A stretch of DNA of 64,000 nucleotides from NCBI GenBank assembly GCA_934636825.1, contig CAKUBG010000005.1:1-64000 (forward strand), written 5' to 3'. This document shows, one piece after another, positions 8,207 through 16,844 of the stretch. This DNA comes from an uncultured bacterium. Lineage in GTDB: Bacteria; Vulcanimicrobiota; Xenobia; Xenobiales; Xenobiaceae. Each line of letters opens with the position of its first letter. Within the stretch, counting starts at the first letter, position 1. The notes below the pieces were generated by a model that was not told the DNA's origin, ran no database searches, and saw only the letters and a program-made list of their open reading frames with translations. A program made the position numbers and the translations under genes.

Positions 8207-9516
8207 TGAATCCTTATCAGTTTATTCTTAAAAAGCGCAATGGTGGTGAGCATACTCCCGAAGAAATTCGCGAGTTCATTTTGAATTACGCCAAGGGCAT
8301 AGAAGTAGAGCCTTATCAAATGTCTGCTTGGCTCATGTCCGTTTGGTTTAACGGCATGACTGTCCCTGAGCTTTCCGCTCTTACCCAGGCTATGATTGAC
8401 TCCGGAGACGTCGTCGATCTTTCCAGCTTGCCCGGCGTAAAAGTAGACAAACACTCTACCGGTGGTGTAGGCGATACCACCACTCTCATTTTAGCTCCTT
8501 TGGCTGCTGCTGCCGGCGCTACCGTAGCTAAAATGTCCGGTCGTGGTTTAGGCCATACCGGCGGAACTCTCGACAAGCTCGAATCTGTTCCCGGTTTGCG
8601 CACCAATCTCACTTCCCAAGAGTTCCTCGATCAGGTTCGCCGTATCGGTGTAGCCGTTATCAGCCAAACCGGCAATTTGGTGCCTGCTGATGGTAAAATG
8701 TACGCTTTGCGCGATGTTACCGCTACCGTCGATTCTATCCCTCTGATTGCTTCTTCCGTAATGAGCAAAAAGATTGCTTGCGGCGCTGAGTGCATCCTTT
8801 TAGACGTTAAATACGGTCGTGGCGCTTTCATGACCAACTTGAAAGACGCTCGCGAGTTAGCTCGTCGCATGGTAGATTTAGGTACCCATATTGGTCGCAA
8901 GGTAAGAGCAGTCATTTCTGATATGGATCAACCTTTAGGCACCTTGATTGGCAACGCTCTCGAAGTTCGTGAAGCTATCGAGATTCTGCGCAATGAGCGT
9001 CCCGGTTCTGCTTTGGAAACCGTTTCTGTTGAATTAGCTTCTCATCTCTTGCAAATGGCTGGTATTTGCCCCGATCTGGATTCTTCCCGCCAGAAGATCC
9101 GTGAGCTTTTGGTCAGTGGCGCCGGTTTGCGCAAATTGGGTGAGATGTTCTCTGCTCAGGGTGGCAATGGTGAAGTAGTCAACGATTTGTCCTTGCTTCC
9201 TCAGGCTTCTATTATCGAGCCCGTTTTGGCTCCTCGCTCCGGTTATGTCACTTCTATCCATGCTCAGAAGATTGGCTTTGCCGCTACAGCTTTGGGCGCC
9301 GGTCGCTTGAGAAAAGAAGATTCTATCGATCCCGCTGTTGGTATCGAGATGACTCACCGTGTAGGTTCCAAGATCGAAAAGGGTCAGCCTTTAGCGGTAT
9401 TGCATGCTAACAAGCCTGAGACTATCGAAGAAGCCAAACGCTTTATCCTTGAGTCTATTGTTATCGGCGACGAAGAAGTTGCTCCTCGCGCTCTTATCGA
9501 AGAAGTTGTCGAATAA
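8206..9516 (+). CDS. Pyrimidine-nucleoside/thymidine phosphorylase
   Basis: Cleaves thymidine or uridine-type nucleosides with phosphate, yielding base and (deoxy)ribose-1-phosphate. The 436-residue protein has the glycosyltransferase family 3 layout: N-terminal helical domain, the signature KHSTGGVGDTTTL near residue 83 and KMSGRGLGHTGGTLDKLES near residue 110, and a C-terminal domain with a biotinyl-like hammerhead fold ending the sequence. Length matches DeoA/Pdp. Sequence alone does not separate thymidine-specific DeoA from the broader Pdp. The start ATG overlaps the punA stop (TAATG) with GGGAG upstream, so purine and pyrimidine salvage are co-translated. Confidence 0.93.
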   Translation: MNPYQFILKKRNGGEHTPEEIREFILNYAKGIEVEPYQMSAWLMSVWFNGMTVPELSALTQAMIDSGDVVDLSSLPGVKVDKHSTGGVGDTTTLILAPLAAAAGATVAKMSGRGLGHTGGTLDKLESVPGLRTNLTSQEFLDQVRRIGVAVISQTGNLVPADGKMYALRDVTATVDSIPLIASSVMSKKIACGAECILLDVKYGRGAFMTNLKDARELARRMVDLGTHIGRKVRAVISDMDQPLGTLIGNALEVREAIEILRNERPGSALETVSVELASHLLQMAGICPDLDSSRQKIRELLVSGAGLRKLGEMFSAQGGNGEVVNDLSLLPQASIIEPVLAPRSGYVTSIHAQKIGFAATALGAGRLRKEDSIDPAVGIEMTHRVGSKIEKGQPLAVLHANKPETIEEAKRFILESIVIGDEEVAPRALIEEVVE

Positions 9517-9548
9517 TTAGCTTTTGATAGCTCGATAAAAAATATAAA

Positions 9549-9581
9549 CGGCACTCAAGACTATCAAAGTTTTGAGTGCCG
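9549..9581 (+). terminator. Hairpin after the phosphorylase operon
   Basis: CGGCACTCAA (9549-9558) pairs with TTGAGTGCCG (9572-9581), a perfect 10-bp stem with a 13-base loop, 32 bases after the stop. There is no T-run behind it, so it is either a weak terminator or an mRNA 3' stabiliser. Confidence 0.5.
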
Positions 9582-10120
9582 CTTCCAATATAGGTCTCTG
9601 CTTTTGTTTGTCGCTCGTTGTTATTTTTTTTATATTGGGATTTTGGTTTTTAGCCAGAAAAGGACGAGCGGTTAGACATTTTCTTCACGCAGAGAAATAT
9701 TGCAAAACTTTCTTTTTAGAGTTTTGATGAGGGGGCTTTTTGCCCATTTGTTGAGAATAAGCTAGGAGCAGACTGCTCCATTTTTATAGGTGCGGTTCGA
9801 CTAAAAAATCCAGCCTGTCGGCTGTGGTCCGGCCGTATATTTTTAAAAAGTTTTTTTATGCTTGGCCATAGCTGCTTTCTGAAAACACAGCTTTATCTTA
9901 TTTTTTATATTTCGCGGGCCATTTTGTAAGAGAATTGTCCCTTTTTGGCGGTTTGTTTGGTAGCATTTCTCGCCGTAGAGCTTGCCTACTAATGGTTGTG
10001 TGCTCCGGCTTGAGTTTGGGACAAAGCAGTACTTCCACCGAGAATGGAAAGTCTGCGAAGATGGTTTTCAGAACTTAAATTGGCCAGAGAGTTTGCTTTG
10101 GAGGTTTTTAAAAACAATAT
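9582..10120. other. Long non-coding gap upstream of the HisRS-like gene
   Basis: I see no convincing gene. The stretch holds several small hairpins: one at 9765-9779, and CAGCC/GGCTG at 9811-9824. It ends with a GGAGG at 10100-10104 that sits 16 bases from the ATG of the next gene, an unusually long spacing. I looked for a T-box leader because the next gene resembles a tRNA synthetase and found no recognisable T-box sequence. A long 5' leader or an unrecognised small RNA remains possible. Confidence 0.5.
9765..9787 (+). terminator. Small intrinsic terminator-like hairpin
   Basis: GGAGCA-GAC-TGCTCC (9765-9779) followed by ATTTTTAT. It lies about 340 bases before the HisRS-like start, so it could end the upstream operon or act as a leader attenuator. 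Confidence 0.4.
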
Positions 10121-13100
10121 ATGATGCTTCGCAATATTCAAGGGGCTAAGGATATTTTGGCTTCGGAAGTTTCTCCGTGGCATTTTGTGGAGAATGTTGC
10201 TATAGAATTAGCTGAAATTTACGGATATCAGGAAGTTCGTACTCCCATATTCGAAAGTGCCGATCTTTTTGCCAAAGGCATGGGCAGTACATCCAGTTTT
10301 GTAGAAAATGATATTTGGACAGTAGCTGATAAGCAAAATCATCGCTTTGCCATGCGTGCCAACATGCTTGTGCCCATGATTAGAGCTATAAATGATGAAA
10401 ATTTGCCCATTTCCAGAAACGGTGAGCCGGCCAAACTTTATTACCTGGCTCCTGTGTTTGCTGCTCCCAAAGGACGCGAGCAATCGGCTGTACAGAGTCA
10501 TCGCTTCGGAGTGGGAGCTGTGGGGTCTATTTTACCCAGCCTCGACGTAGAAGCTTTAATGATCGCTTACGATTTTTTCAATGCGTTAGGATTGAGCGAT
10601 TTAAAAGTACAATTAAACTCTCTTGGTTGCAAGAAATGTCGTGCAGAATATCAGCAAGGCCTTTATGATTATTTCTCTCGTCGCAGTGGTGAGCTTTGTC
10701 CAAAATGTCATCACCGTTATCGCACTCATCCTCTTTGGACTATGGGTTGTGAAGAAAAATGCTGCCGTGAATTGTCTCAAGTTGCTCCTTCTATTTTCGG
10801 ATATCTTTGCCCTGAATGTCGTGAGCATTTTGAGGCTGTACGCGCCTATTTAGACGAACTTAAGGTCTCTTATCGTTTATCTCCTCTCTTAGTACCCGAT
10901 GTAGAGTGCTATAACCGTACCGTTTTCCAGATCAGCTGCGGTCGCAACGTACTCAGTTTTGGCGGTCGTTGTGATGAACTTTCTCGTCTTTTGGGAGGCC
11001 GCGATATTCCGGCGGTAGATTGCGCTGTCGATTTGGATATGACTTTGATGGCTGTGAGGGAGGCCAACTTAGTTCCCAATATTGAGAAACAATCAGATGT
11101 CTGTTTAGCGGGTAGCAGTCAGGCTGCTGTGTCTTTACTTTTGCCTGTATTGTATGCTTTGCGCCGAGCCGGTATTTATGCCGAGTTGGCTTATCCCAAT
11201 TCCGGAGAGGGTAATGCTTGGGAAGCTGCCAGCCACTCCGACGCCCAGTTTGTTATTTACTTAGATGATTCTTCTTTGCGTCAGCGCGTAGTGCGTTTCC
11301 GCGAGCTTAACAATTCTTTCCGCGATTCCCGTTTAGATGAAGCGGTGCGCCGTATAGGTCGTTATTTCGGTATCGACGGCTTGGCTGACGAACTTCGCCC
11401 TGTTGAAGTTCGCAAATTCTCCATTTCCCGTCGTCAGCCGGCCAGTATGCGTCAAACTTACGAAATATTTGAACCTACCCATCAGCCGGAAAAACAATCG
11501 TCTTCTCGAGAAAATAGGGAAAAGGTTGAGGAAGACTCTAAGCGTTCTAGTGGAGAAAACAGTCGACGCAATCGTCGTCAGGAAGAAAATATTTCTGTAG
11601 AAAACAGTAAAACTGTTGAGAAACGCAACGTTGCTCCTGCGCTTGAAAAAAAAGAGCAACCTACAGCCGCCTCTAGAGATAACAGGTGCAATGCTGCTGT
11701 CAACATGCAAGCCTATTATCAGAATATGACTCCGCAGGAGCGAGCCGAGTTTGAAATGACTCCTTTGCACGGCAGTTCGGCTCATCACAGTGTGCGTTCT
11801 CGTCGTACTCGCAACAAAGCTGTAGCAAGTCGCGAAGAAGCTCCTTCAGCGTCAGCTCAAGAAAAAGTTTGCGCTCAAATCAAGGCTATTACTTCAGCTG
11901 TAGAAGATGTTTTAGGTGAACCTGAACTTGGAGCTGAAAGTGCTTCTAAAGCAACCCGTGATTTGGCCAACGAAGTTGAAACTAAAGTAAAGTCTGAAAC
12001 TTCTCCCACACGCCGTCGCCGCCGCGCTCGTCGCACTGAAGTTACAGTTGAGCCTGCGGAGGAGGCCGAAGCAGTCGAATCCGGCGTCTCTGTTGCTGAA
12101 GGTAGTTGCGAAAGCAGAATCGCTGATAATTCGGAAAATTATAGAACAGAGGAAACTGTTTCCGAACCAATTCCCGAACTTGAGTACGAGTCTAAGCCTG
12201 AAGTTGAAGCCACAACCGAAGCAGAAAATGCTTACGAAGTGGGATCTGCTGTCGCCCATGAGGCATCACCTGTTGCTGAAGTTGACGCTATTGCCGAAAT
12301 TTCAGCTTCAGCCAATGGCATGAGCGAAGAACAAATAGAGCAGGCTTTAGCCCTTCCCAAAGTAGAAGGACAGTCTTTCGTGGAAGTTGACGAGCCGGTT
12401 ATTAGCTCTATTTATCGCCGTCGCTTCAATAATGGTAGCCATACTTCCGACTTAGAAAAAACGGATATAGAAGCTGCTCGTCGCAATTACGATCGAGCTT
12501 TCAGCTCTCCGAGAAATCGTCGTGACGATTATGGCCAACGCAAATCTCGCCGTCGTGAAGTCAATAAGAACACACAAGCTAAAGAAGATACTTCTGCTGC
12601 TGAAAAGTTTGAGTCGATTTCACCTTCAGGCAAGGCTGTTGAGGAAAATACTAAGCCTAGTTCTCGTCGTCGCTCCAAGAGTATGGCTGCTGCCAACTAC
12701 GATTACCGTTTAAGCAGCGCGTATGATTCTTCTGTTTATAATGAGCACGTCAGAAGTGATTATATGAGTCATTACGATGATGCCGATACTTATGATGATT
12801 ACGTCAGGTATTATGGCCATGCTCCTGAACTCGAAGATGAAAAATTTGAGTATCCTGCCTATGGCTCTTACGATGAAAGTGACTATAGCGAGTTAGGTAC
12901 TTATGGTCAGACTGCTTCTGAAAATTACGCAGTTGATGATCTTTATGCAAACAATAATTACGGCACGTCGGTCAATGGATCTTCCAGAAGATACAGCCGT
13001 CGCTCTTCTTCCGGTAGTCGCTCTCGCCGTCGCAGCTCTGCCCCTGCTAGCGATTCCTATAGAGGAACTGAAAATGTGGGCGTTGCTCGTTCTGGACGTC

Positions 13101-13156
13101 GTTCCGGAAGTCGCTCTTCCGGAGTTGTGCGCCGTTCCCGCCGCAATGTCCGTTAG
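10121..13156 (+). CDS. Degenerate histidyl-tRNA synthetase paralog fused to a long disordered R/Y/E-rich tail
   Basis: Residues 1-425 follow class II HisRS closely, including the Cys-rich insert of one bacterial subtype (GCKKC, CPKC, GCEEKCC, CPEC at 169-232) and the anticodon-binding domain (about 325-420). Key catalytic residues are gone. Motif 2 reads PVFAAPKGRE (111-120) instead of F-R-x-E. The LVRGLDYY motif is LVPDVECY (257-264). Motif 3 GFxxGxERL is DCAVDLDMT. The three Arg expected to bind ATP and activate His are missing, so aminoacylation is unlikely. Residues about 431-1011 are low complexity: Glu/Ala-rich, then Tyr/Asp-rich, then Arg/Ser-rich to the end. HisZ, a HisRS-like regulator of HisG, is a precedent for such a pseudoenzyme but lacks this tail. 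Actual function unknown. Confidence 0.8.
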   Translation: MMLRNIQGAKDILASEVSPWHFVENVAIELAEIYGYQEVRTPIFESADLFAKGMGSTSSFVENDIWTVADKQNHRFAMRANMLVPMIRAINDENLPISRNGEPAKLYYLAPVFAAPKGREQSAVQSHRFGVGAVGSILPSLDVEALMIAYDFFNALGLSDLKVQLNSLGCKKCRAEYQQGLYDYFSRRSGELCPKCHHRYRTHPLWTMGCEEKCCRELSQVAPSIFGYLCPECREHFEAVRAYLDELKVSYRLSPLLVPDVECYNRTVFQISCGRNVLSFGGRCDELSRLLGGRDIPAVDCAVDLDMTLMAVREANLVPNIEKQSDVCLAGSSQAAVSLLLPVLYALRRAGIYAELAYPNSGEGNAWEAASHSDAQFVIYLDDSSLRQRVVRFRELNNSFRDSRLDEAVRRIGRYFGIDGLADELRPVEVRKFSISRRQPASMRQTYEIFEPTHQPEKQSSSRENREKVEEDSKRSSGENSRRNRRQEENISVENSKTVEKRNVAPALEKKEQPTAASRDNRCNAAVNMQAYYQNMTPQERAEFEMTPLHGSSAHHSVRSRRTRNKAVASREEAPSASAQEKVCAQIKAITSAVEDVLGEPELGAESASKATRDLANEVETKVKSETSPTRRRRRARRTEVTVEPAEEAEAVESGVSVAEGSCESRIADNSENYRTEETVSEPIPELEYESKPEVEATTEAENAYEVGSAVAHEASPVAEVDAIAEISASANGMSEEQIEQALALPKVEGQSFVEVDEPVISSIYRRRFNNGSHTSDLEKTDIEAARRNYDRAFSSPRNRRDDYGQRKSRRREVNKNTQAKEDTSAAEKFESISPSGKAVEENTKPSSRRRSKSMAAANYDYRLSSAYDSSVYNEHVRSDYMSHYDDADTYDDYVRYYGHAPELEDEKFEYPAYGSYDESDYSELGTYGQTASENYAVDDLYANNNYGTSVNGSSRRYSRRSSSGSRSRRRSSAPASDSYRGTENVGVARSGRRSGSRSSGVVRRSRRNVR

Positions 13157-13175
13157 TTGGCATTAGGTTGTTGCT

Positions 13176-13228
13176 AAAAAAATACCCTCCCAACCGATTG
13201 ACTAATCGGCTAAGGAGGGTATTTTTTT
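13176..13228. terminator. Bidirectional terminator
   Basis: A7-TACCCTCC (13176-13190) pairs with GGAGGGTA-T7 (13214-13228), with a second stem CCGATT/AATCGG inside. It lies between two convergent genes and has T-runs on both strands. Confidence 0.9.
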
Positions 13229-13838
13229 AGCGGTTTTTATCCATAGAAGCCAACCAACGGCAAGTGGCAGCTCGACCATGTTCTTTTTCATAGAGTAAGA
13301 TTTTATTGAGCATATTGCCCAATAAAACTAAACCAAAACCGCTAATTTTTTCTGCTTCAGTTTGGTTTTGGTTATCCAGCAAAAAATGATATTCAACCCA
13401 GCGGGCCATGCCTTCTTTATAGCCTTTGAAATTGCGTAACATTTCGTGCTCAGCTTGGAAAGCGTGAGTTAGTTCATGGCACAAAACCGATTTAAATTTA
13501 GTACGTTCCAGACCTGGAACAATAGTTATCATATGGGCTGAATCCTCTCCCATTTGCTCGCAACAATAGTTGCCAATATGGGTGAAGCCTGAAGTTATAC
13601 GCAATTTCCACGCCCAAGTTTTGGGCTGTCCGAGTTTTATAACTACCGGATTAACTAAACTTATAGAAAAAGCTTTTTTTAAATAGACGCGCACTTCTTG
13701 CAAAGCAATTTTGGCTTGTACTTCATTATCTATAATTTCTGCCTTTTCAAATTCAGAAGTGGTAATTTTGAAATCACTCTGACCGGTTAGCAAAAATTCT
13801 ATATATCTTCCTAAACAATTGAGAAATTTAATAATCAT
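13227..13838 (-). CDS. Small zinc metallopeptidase-like protein (HELTH motif)
   Basis: A 203-residue protein with a zinc-peptidase motif HELTH at 121-125 and a downstream KEGMARWVEY helix at 141-150 that supplies a candidate third ligand Glu, the gluzincin arrangement. It resembles minimal gluzincins and the C-terminal peptidase domain of DA1-like proteins, but I cannot assign a family. There is no signal peptide or transmembrane segment. Start ATG 13836-13838; the upstream ribosome site is weak. It is divergent from the exported phosphorylase gene and convergent with the HisRS-like gene. Substrate unknown. Confidence 0.65.
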   Translation of the reverse strand: MIIKFLNCLGRYIEFLLTGQSDFKITTSEFEKAEIIDNEVQAKIALQEVRVYLKKAFSISLVNPVVIKLGQPKTWAWKLRITSGFTHIGNYCCEQMGEDSAHMITIVPGLERTKFKSVLCHELTHAFQAEHEMLRNFKGYKEGMARWVEYHFLLDNQNQTEAEKISGFGLVLLGNMLNKILLYEKEHGRAATCRWLASMDKNR

Positions 13839-14016
13839 TTTGTCCTTAAACAGATTTTAGCAGGCTTTTTCCTTCACTCAAGGTCTTGACAAGATAAACA
13901 GGAAGGCTGAATTGAAAGGACAATAAACGAAGATACTGCGGATTTTTGCATTTTTAGAGCAAAAATATGAAGTTTTGACGATAAAATTTTAGAGATAAGG
14001 GCTGGAAATTGTAGTC

Positions 14017-15009
14017 GTGAATTTTAGGAATATAGTTATATCTTTAACTTTGGGAATAGGTCTAATAACATCAGCTTTGCCCAGCTTAGCCGAACCGGCA
14101 ACTCTGTGTTCTGGTTGTTGTTTATCTGCATATCAAACTGACAAACAGCAAACTACCGAAGCGAAAGTTCAAAAAGCTGCCGATTTTCTAAAGCAAAAAA
14201 TTAACTTTAAGCCTGAAGTTCTGATCGTCTTAGGTTCCGGCTTGGGTTCTCTGGCAGATATGGCTGAAGATAAAACTGAAATTTCTTATCGAGACATTCC
14301 CGGATTTGCTGTTTCTACAGTGGAAGGTCACGTAGGATCTTTGGTTTTTGGCCGCTTAGAAGGCAAAAATGTGGTAATGATGCGCGGTCGAGTTCATTGC
14401 TATGAAGGCTATAAAATCAATCAAGTTGCTTTTCCTGTTTTAGTTGCTAAGGCTTTGGGAGCCAAAACTTTGATAGTGAGCAATTCCTCCGGCGCTATAA
14501 GCCAGGGCCATTATCTTGGCGAACTGATTCTTTTAAAAGATCACCTAAATTTCTTGGGCTCCAATCCTATGGTTGGCCCTAATAGCGAAAAACTGGGGCC
14601 ACGCTTTTTTGATATGAATTCAGCTTACACTCCCAGTTTGCGTCAACTTACCTTAAAAGAAGCTCGCCAGTTGAAAATAAACTTAAAAGAGGGCGTTTAT
14701 GCAGCCATGCTGGGCCCTTCTTACGAAACTCCAGCTGAACGCAAAATGCTTCGTTTAATGGGAGCTGACGTAGTGGGCATGTCTACTGTACCGGAAGTAA
14801 TTGCTGCTGTTTATAGTGGTATGCAAGTTTTGGGCTTTTCTTGTGTAACTGATGTGCCTGCTGATATCCCCAAACTCGAAGGAGAAAAGTCTGCCTCTAA
14901 TACGATAACCAATCATGAGGACGTATTAAAAGCTGCCGAAAATGCTCAAACAGATTTAGGCAAACTTATTCGTGCCGTACTTAAAAACATGGACAAAATT
15001 AAAGATTAA
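14017..15009 (+). CDS. Exported purine nucleoside phosphorylase paralog
   Basis: The 330-residue protein is a full PNP preceded by a signal peptide: a hydrophobic core at residues 6-20 and a likely cut after A25 (ALPSLA). Conserved sites include VLGSGLGSLAD (71-81), VEGHVGS, GRVHCYEGY, GPSYETPAE (233-241) and MSTVPE. Differences from the cytosolic copy: CVTN is CVTD (Asp279) and NAAGG is NSSGA. In mammalian PNP the matching Asn243-to-Asp change lets the enzyme accept adenosine, so this copy may prefer 6-aminopurine nucleosides. Start is GTG 14017; no alternative start exists because of an in-frame stop at 13996. Probably co-transcribed with the next gene 21 bases on. Periplasmic or extracellular placement is inferred. 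Confidence 0.85.
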   Translation: MNFRNIVISLTLGIGLITSALPSLAEPATLCSGCCLSAYQTDKQQTTEAKVQKAADFLKQKINFKPEVLIVLGSGLGSLADMAEDKTEISYRDIPGFAVSTVEGHVGSLVFGRLEGKNVVMMRGRVHCYEGYKINQVAFPVLVAKALGAKTLIVSNSSGAISQGHYLGELILLKDHLNFLGSNPMVGPNSEKLGPRFFDMNSAYTPSLRQLTLKEARQLKINLKEGVYAAMLGPSYETPAERKMLRLMGADVVGMSTVPEVIAAVYSGMQVLGFSCVTDVPADIPKLEGEKSASNTITNHEDVLKAAENAQTDLGKLIRAVLKNMDKIKD

Positions 15010-15030
15010 GGTTAAGGCCGGTCATACAGA

Positions 15031-16773
15031 ATGTTGTTAAATCGCTTATCTGAGCGCAGTCGTTTCTGCCTGTTGCTTTTTTTATCAATATTTCTCTCGT
15101 TTATTTTAATTGATATTCAGCCTACTTTAGCTCAAAGTGCCGACGACGAAGAACCAAACCCGGCTCCTACTGCGGCTGTAGACTTAAAAAAAAGCAAAAT
15201 AAGTTTTGTCTCTAAAGTTGATTTGCCCAGCGGCTTAACTGATGAAGAAGCCAAAAAGCAAGCTTACGAAATTGCTGAATTGGAAGGATTGTACCAAATT
15301 GCCAAGAGCTCTTTGAATGCCAAAGATAGGGAAAAAAATTGCATAAGCTGGGATTTTCGCTCTGGAGGATGCCAATATCTTAACTGGCTGGCTAGAGCTA
15401 AGTTTAATCGCCAGCTTTCTGAAGGTGAAAATGTAAGCGTAAAAGTTACTGATGAATCATGGCTCAGCTATAGATCGCAAGTTTATAAAACTCAACGTTT
15501 GCTTTACAGAAAAGACATCGATGGCGATAAGACTGAAGAGCGCATCTACTTAGATGGCAATTCTGGCTTGGAAGTTAGGCGTGGCAAGCGCTTAATAGGA
15601 GCACTTTATCCTCTAAGCTCTTTTCAAGCTTTTAGTCTCGATGGGCAAACAAGTGCAGCTTTAGATTTGCCTTCTCCCAACTTTATTTGTTACAGCTCCG
15701 TAAATTCCGTGAAGAACGCCGTTCTTAAAGGCGATATTCTTTCCTTAGAAGTTGTTTTGGATATGCGTGAATCTGTCTATGGTTTAGCCGGTTTCCGTCG
15801 CTTAATTACCAAAACGTACGATTTGCAAATAGCTAAAGACGATCGTTCTCCTTTTGTTAATATTGTCGAGCCTATAGGAAACAAAATTAACAATGTTAAA
15901 CAAGTTCCTTTGCGTGGCATAATCGACGCTCCGGCCGGCATTCTCAACGCTTCTTTAACTATCAATGGAGAAAAACTTTGGAATACTCCCTTGGGTTTAC
16001 AAATTGCCGATTTGGAAATAGATCTCTGTGTAGATCTTAAACCAGGCGTCAACAAGATTGAGATAGATGTTGCCGATTTAGAAGGACGCAAGCTTAAAAA
16101 GACTTTTGAATTGTATGCTGTTAGCTCCGATCAAGGTACAAAGACTAGAACTTTAATTGTTGGTCCCAATTACAGTTTAAATGATGTATCTAATAGTCAG
16201 AAATCTATGCAAGTGCGTCAAGCCTTTATGGAGCGTGGTTTTAGTGTTAAAACTCTGCCTGGAGCTGAAGCTAAAGCTGAAAATATCAAGAAGTCTTTGG
16301 ATAACATAAAAGCTTCTTGCAATTCTTCTGATTTGGTGGTGCTTTATTTAATCGGAAATTTCAATTTTGACGGCAAAAAATTGGCTTTTGTTAGTAGCGA
16401 TGAAAAAGAAAACTTTAGTATAACTTCCGACTATTTACGTCAATATCAGCAATCTTTACCTGGCGCTCGTTTTATGCTTATCTGGGATATAAAATCTTCT
16501 CAAGGAAAGAATTTGCCCAGTCATAAAAATAATGTTTTGATTGCTGGGCAACTAGATAGCAGTTCCTGTGCCGCTTTAGTTTATGGAACTACCGATACAG
16601 ATAAGAATAGCTCTAGCAGCTTAACAGATCTATTTTTGGATAGTCTTAACCAGGCTGATAATGATCTTTTTCAAGCTGTAAGGTTGACTTACCCCTTATT
16701 GTGTTCGCAAGAGCTTAATAAAGCCAGACGCGAGAAAAAGGCTATCTCTCTGCCGATATTTGTTTCTTTCTAG
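15031..16773 (+). CDS. Exported caspase-fold protein lacking the catalytic dyad
   Basis: A 580-residue secreted protein: signal peptide 1-35 (hydrophobic 13-28, likely cut after TLA), a 200-residue region I do not recognise, an Ig-like segment (about 285-365) of the kind that precedes bacterial caspase domains, and a caspase-like region from about 372 to 545. The fold landmarks are in order: RTLIVGPNYS as the first strand, VVLYLIGNF (436-444) where active members have GHG, and FMLIWDIKSS (481-490) where they have DACHSG. Catalytic His and Cys are both absent, so it is probably a non-proteolytic binding or scaffold protein. It shares a transcript with the exported phosphorylase. The family assignment is by pattern and moderate in strength. 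Confidence 0.6.
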   Translation: MLLNRLSERSRFCLLLFLSIFLSFILIDIQPTLAQSADDEEPNPAPTAAVDLKKSKISFVSKVDLPSGLTDEEAKKQAYEIAELEGLYQIAKSSLNAKDREKNCISWDFRSGGCQYLNWLARAKFNRQLSEGENVSVKVTDESWLSYRSQVYKTQRLLYRKDIDGDKTEERIYLDGNSGLEVRRGKRLIGALYPLSSFQAFSLDGQTSAALDLPSPNFICYSSVNSVKNAVLKGDILSLEVVLDMRESVYGLAGFRRLITKTYDLQIAKDDRSPFVNIVEPIGNKINNVKQVPLRGIIDAPAGILNASLTINGEKLWNTPLGLQIADLEIDLCVDLKPGVNKIEIDVADLEGRKLKKTFELYAVSSDQGTKTRTLIVGPNYSLNDVSNSQKSMQVRQAFMERGFSVKTLPGAEAKAENIKKSLDNIKASCNSSDLVVLYLIGNFNFDGKKLAFVSSDEKENFSITSDYLRQYQQSLPGARFMLIWDIKSSQGKNLPSHKNNVLIAGQLDSSSCAALVYGTTDTDKNSSSSLTDLFLDSLNQADNDLFQAVRLTYPLLCSQELNKARREKKAISLPIFVSF

Positions 16774-16780
16774 TTGTATC

Positions 16781-16823
16781 AAAAAAAGCAGAACCTATTG
16801 TTTGTAATAGGCTCTGCTTTTTT
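16781..16823. terminator. Bidirectional terminator
   Basis: A7-GCAGA (16781-16792) pairs with TCTGC-T6, with an inner stem CCTATT/AATAGG. It separates two convergent genes. Confidence 0.9.
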
Positions 16824-16844
16824 GTATTTTCAGGCTCCAAAAAA

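Noticed and set aside
9582..10120. T-box leader before the HisRS-like gene
   Set aside because: No recognisable T-box sequence or specifier stem was found, and the gene is probably not an active synthetase.
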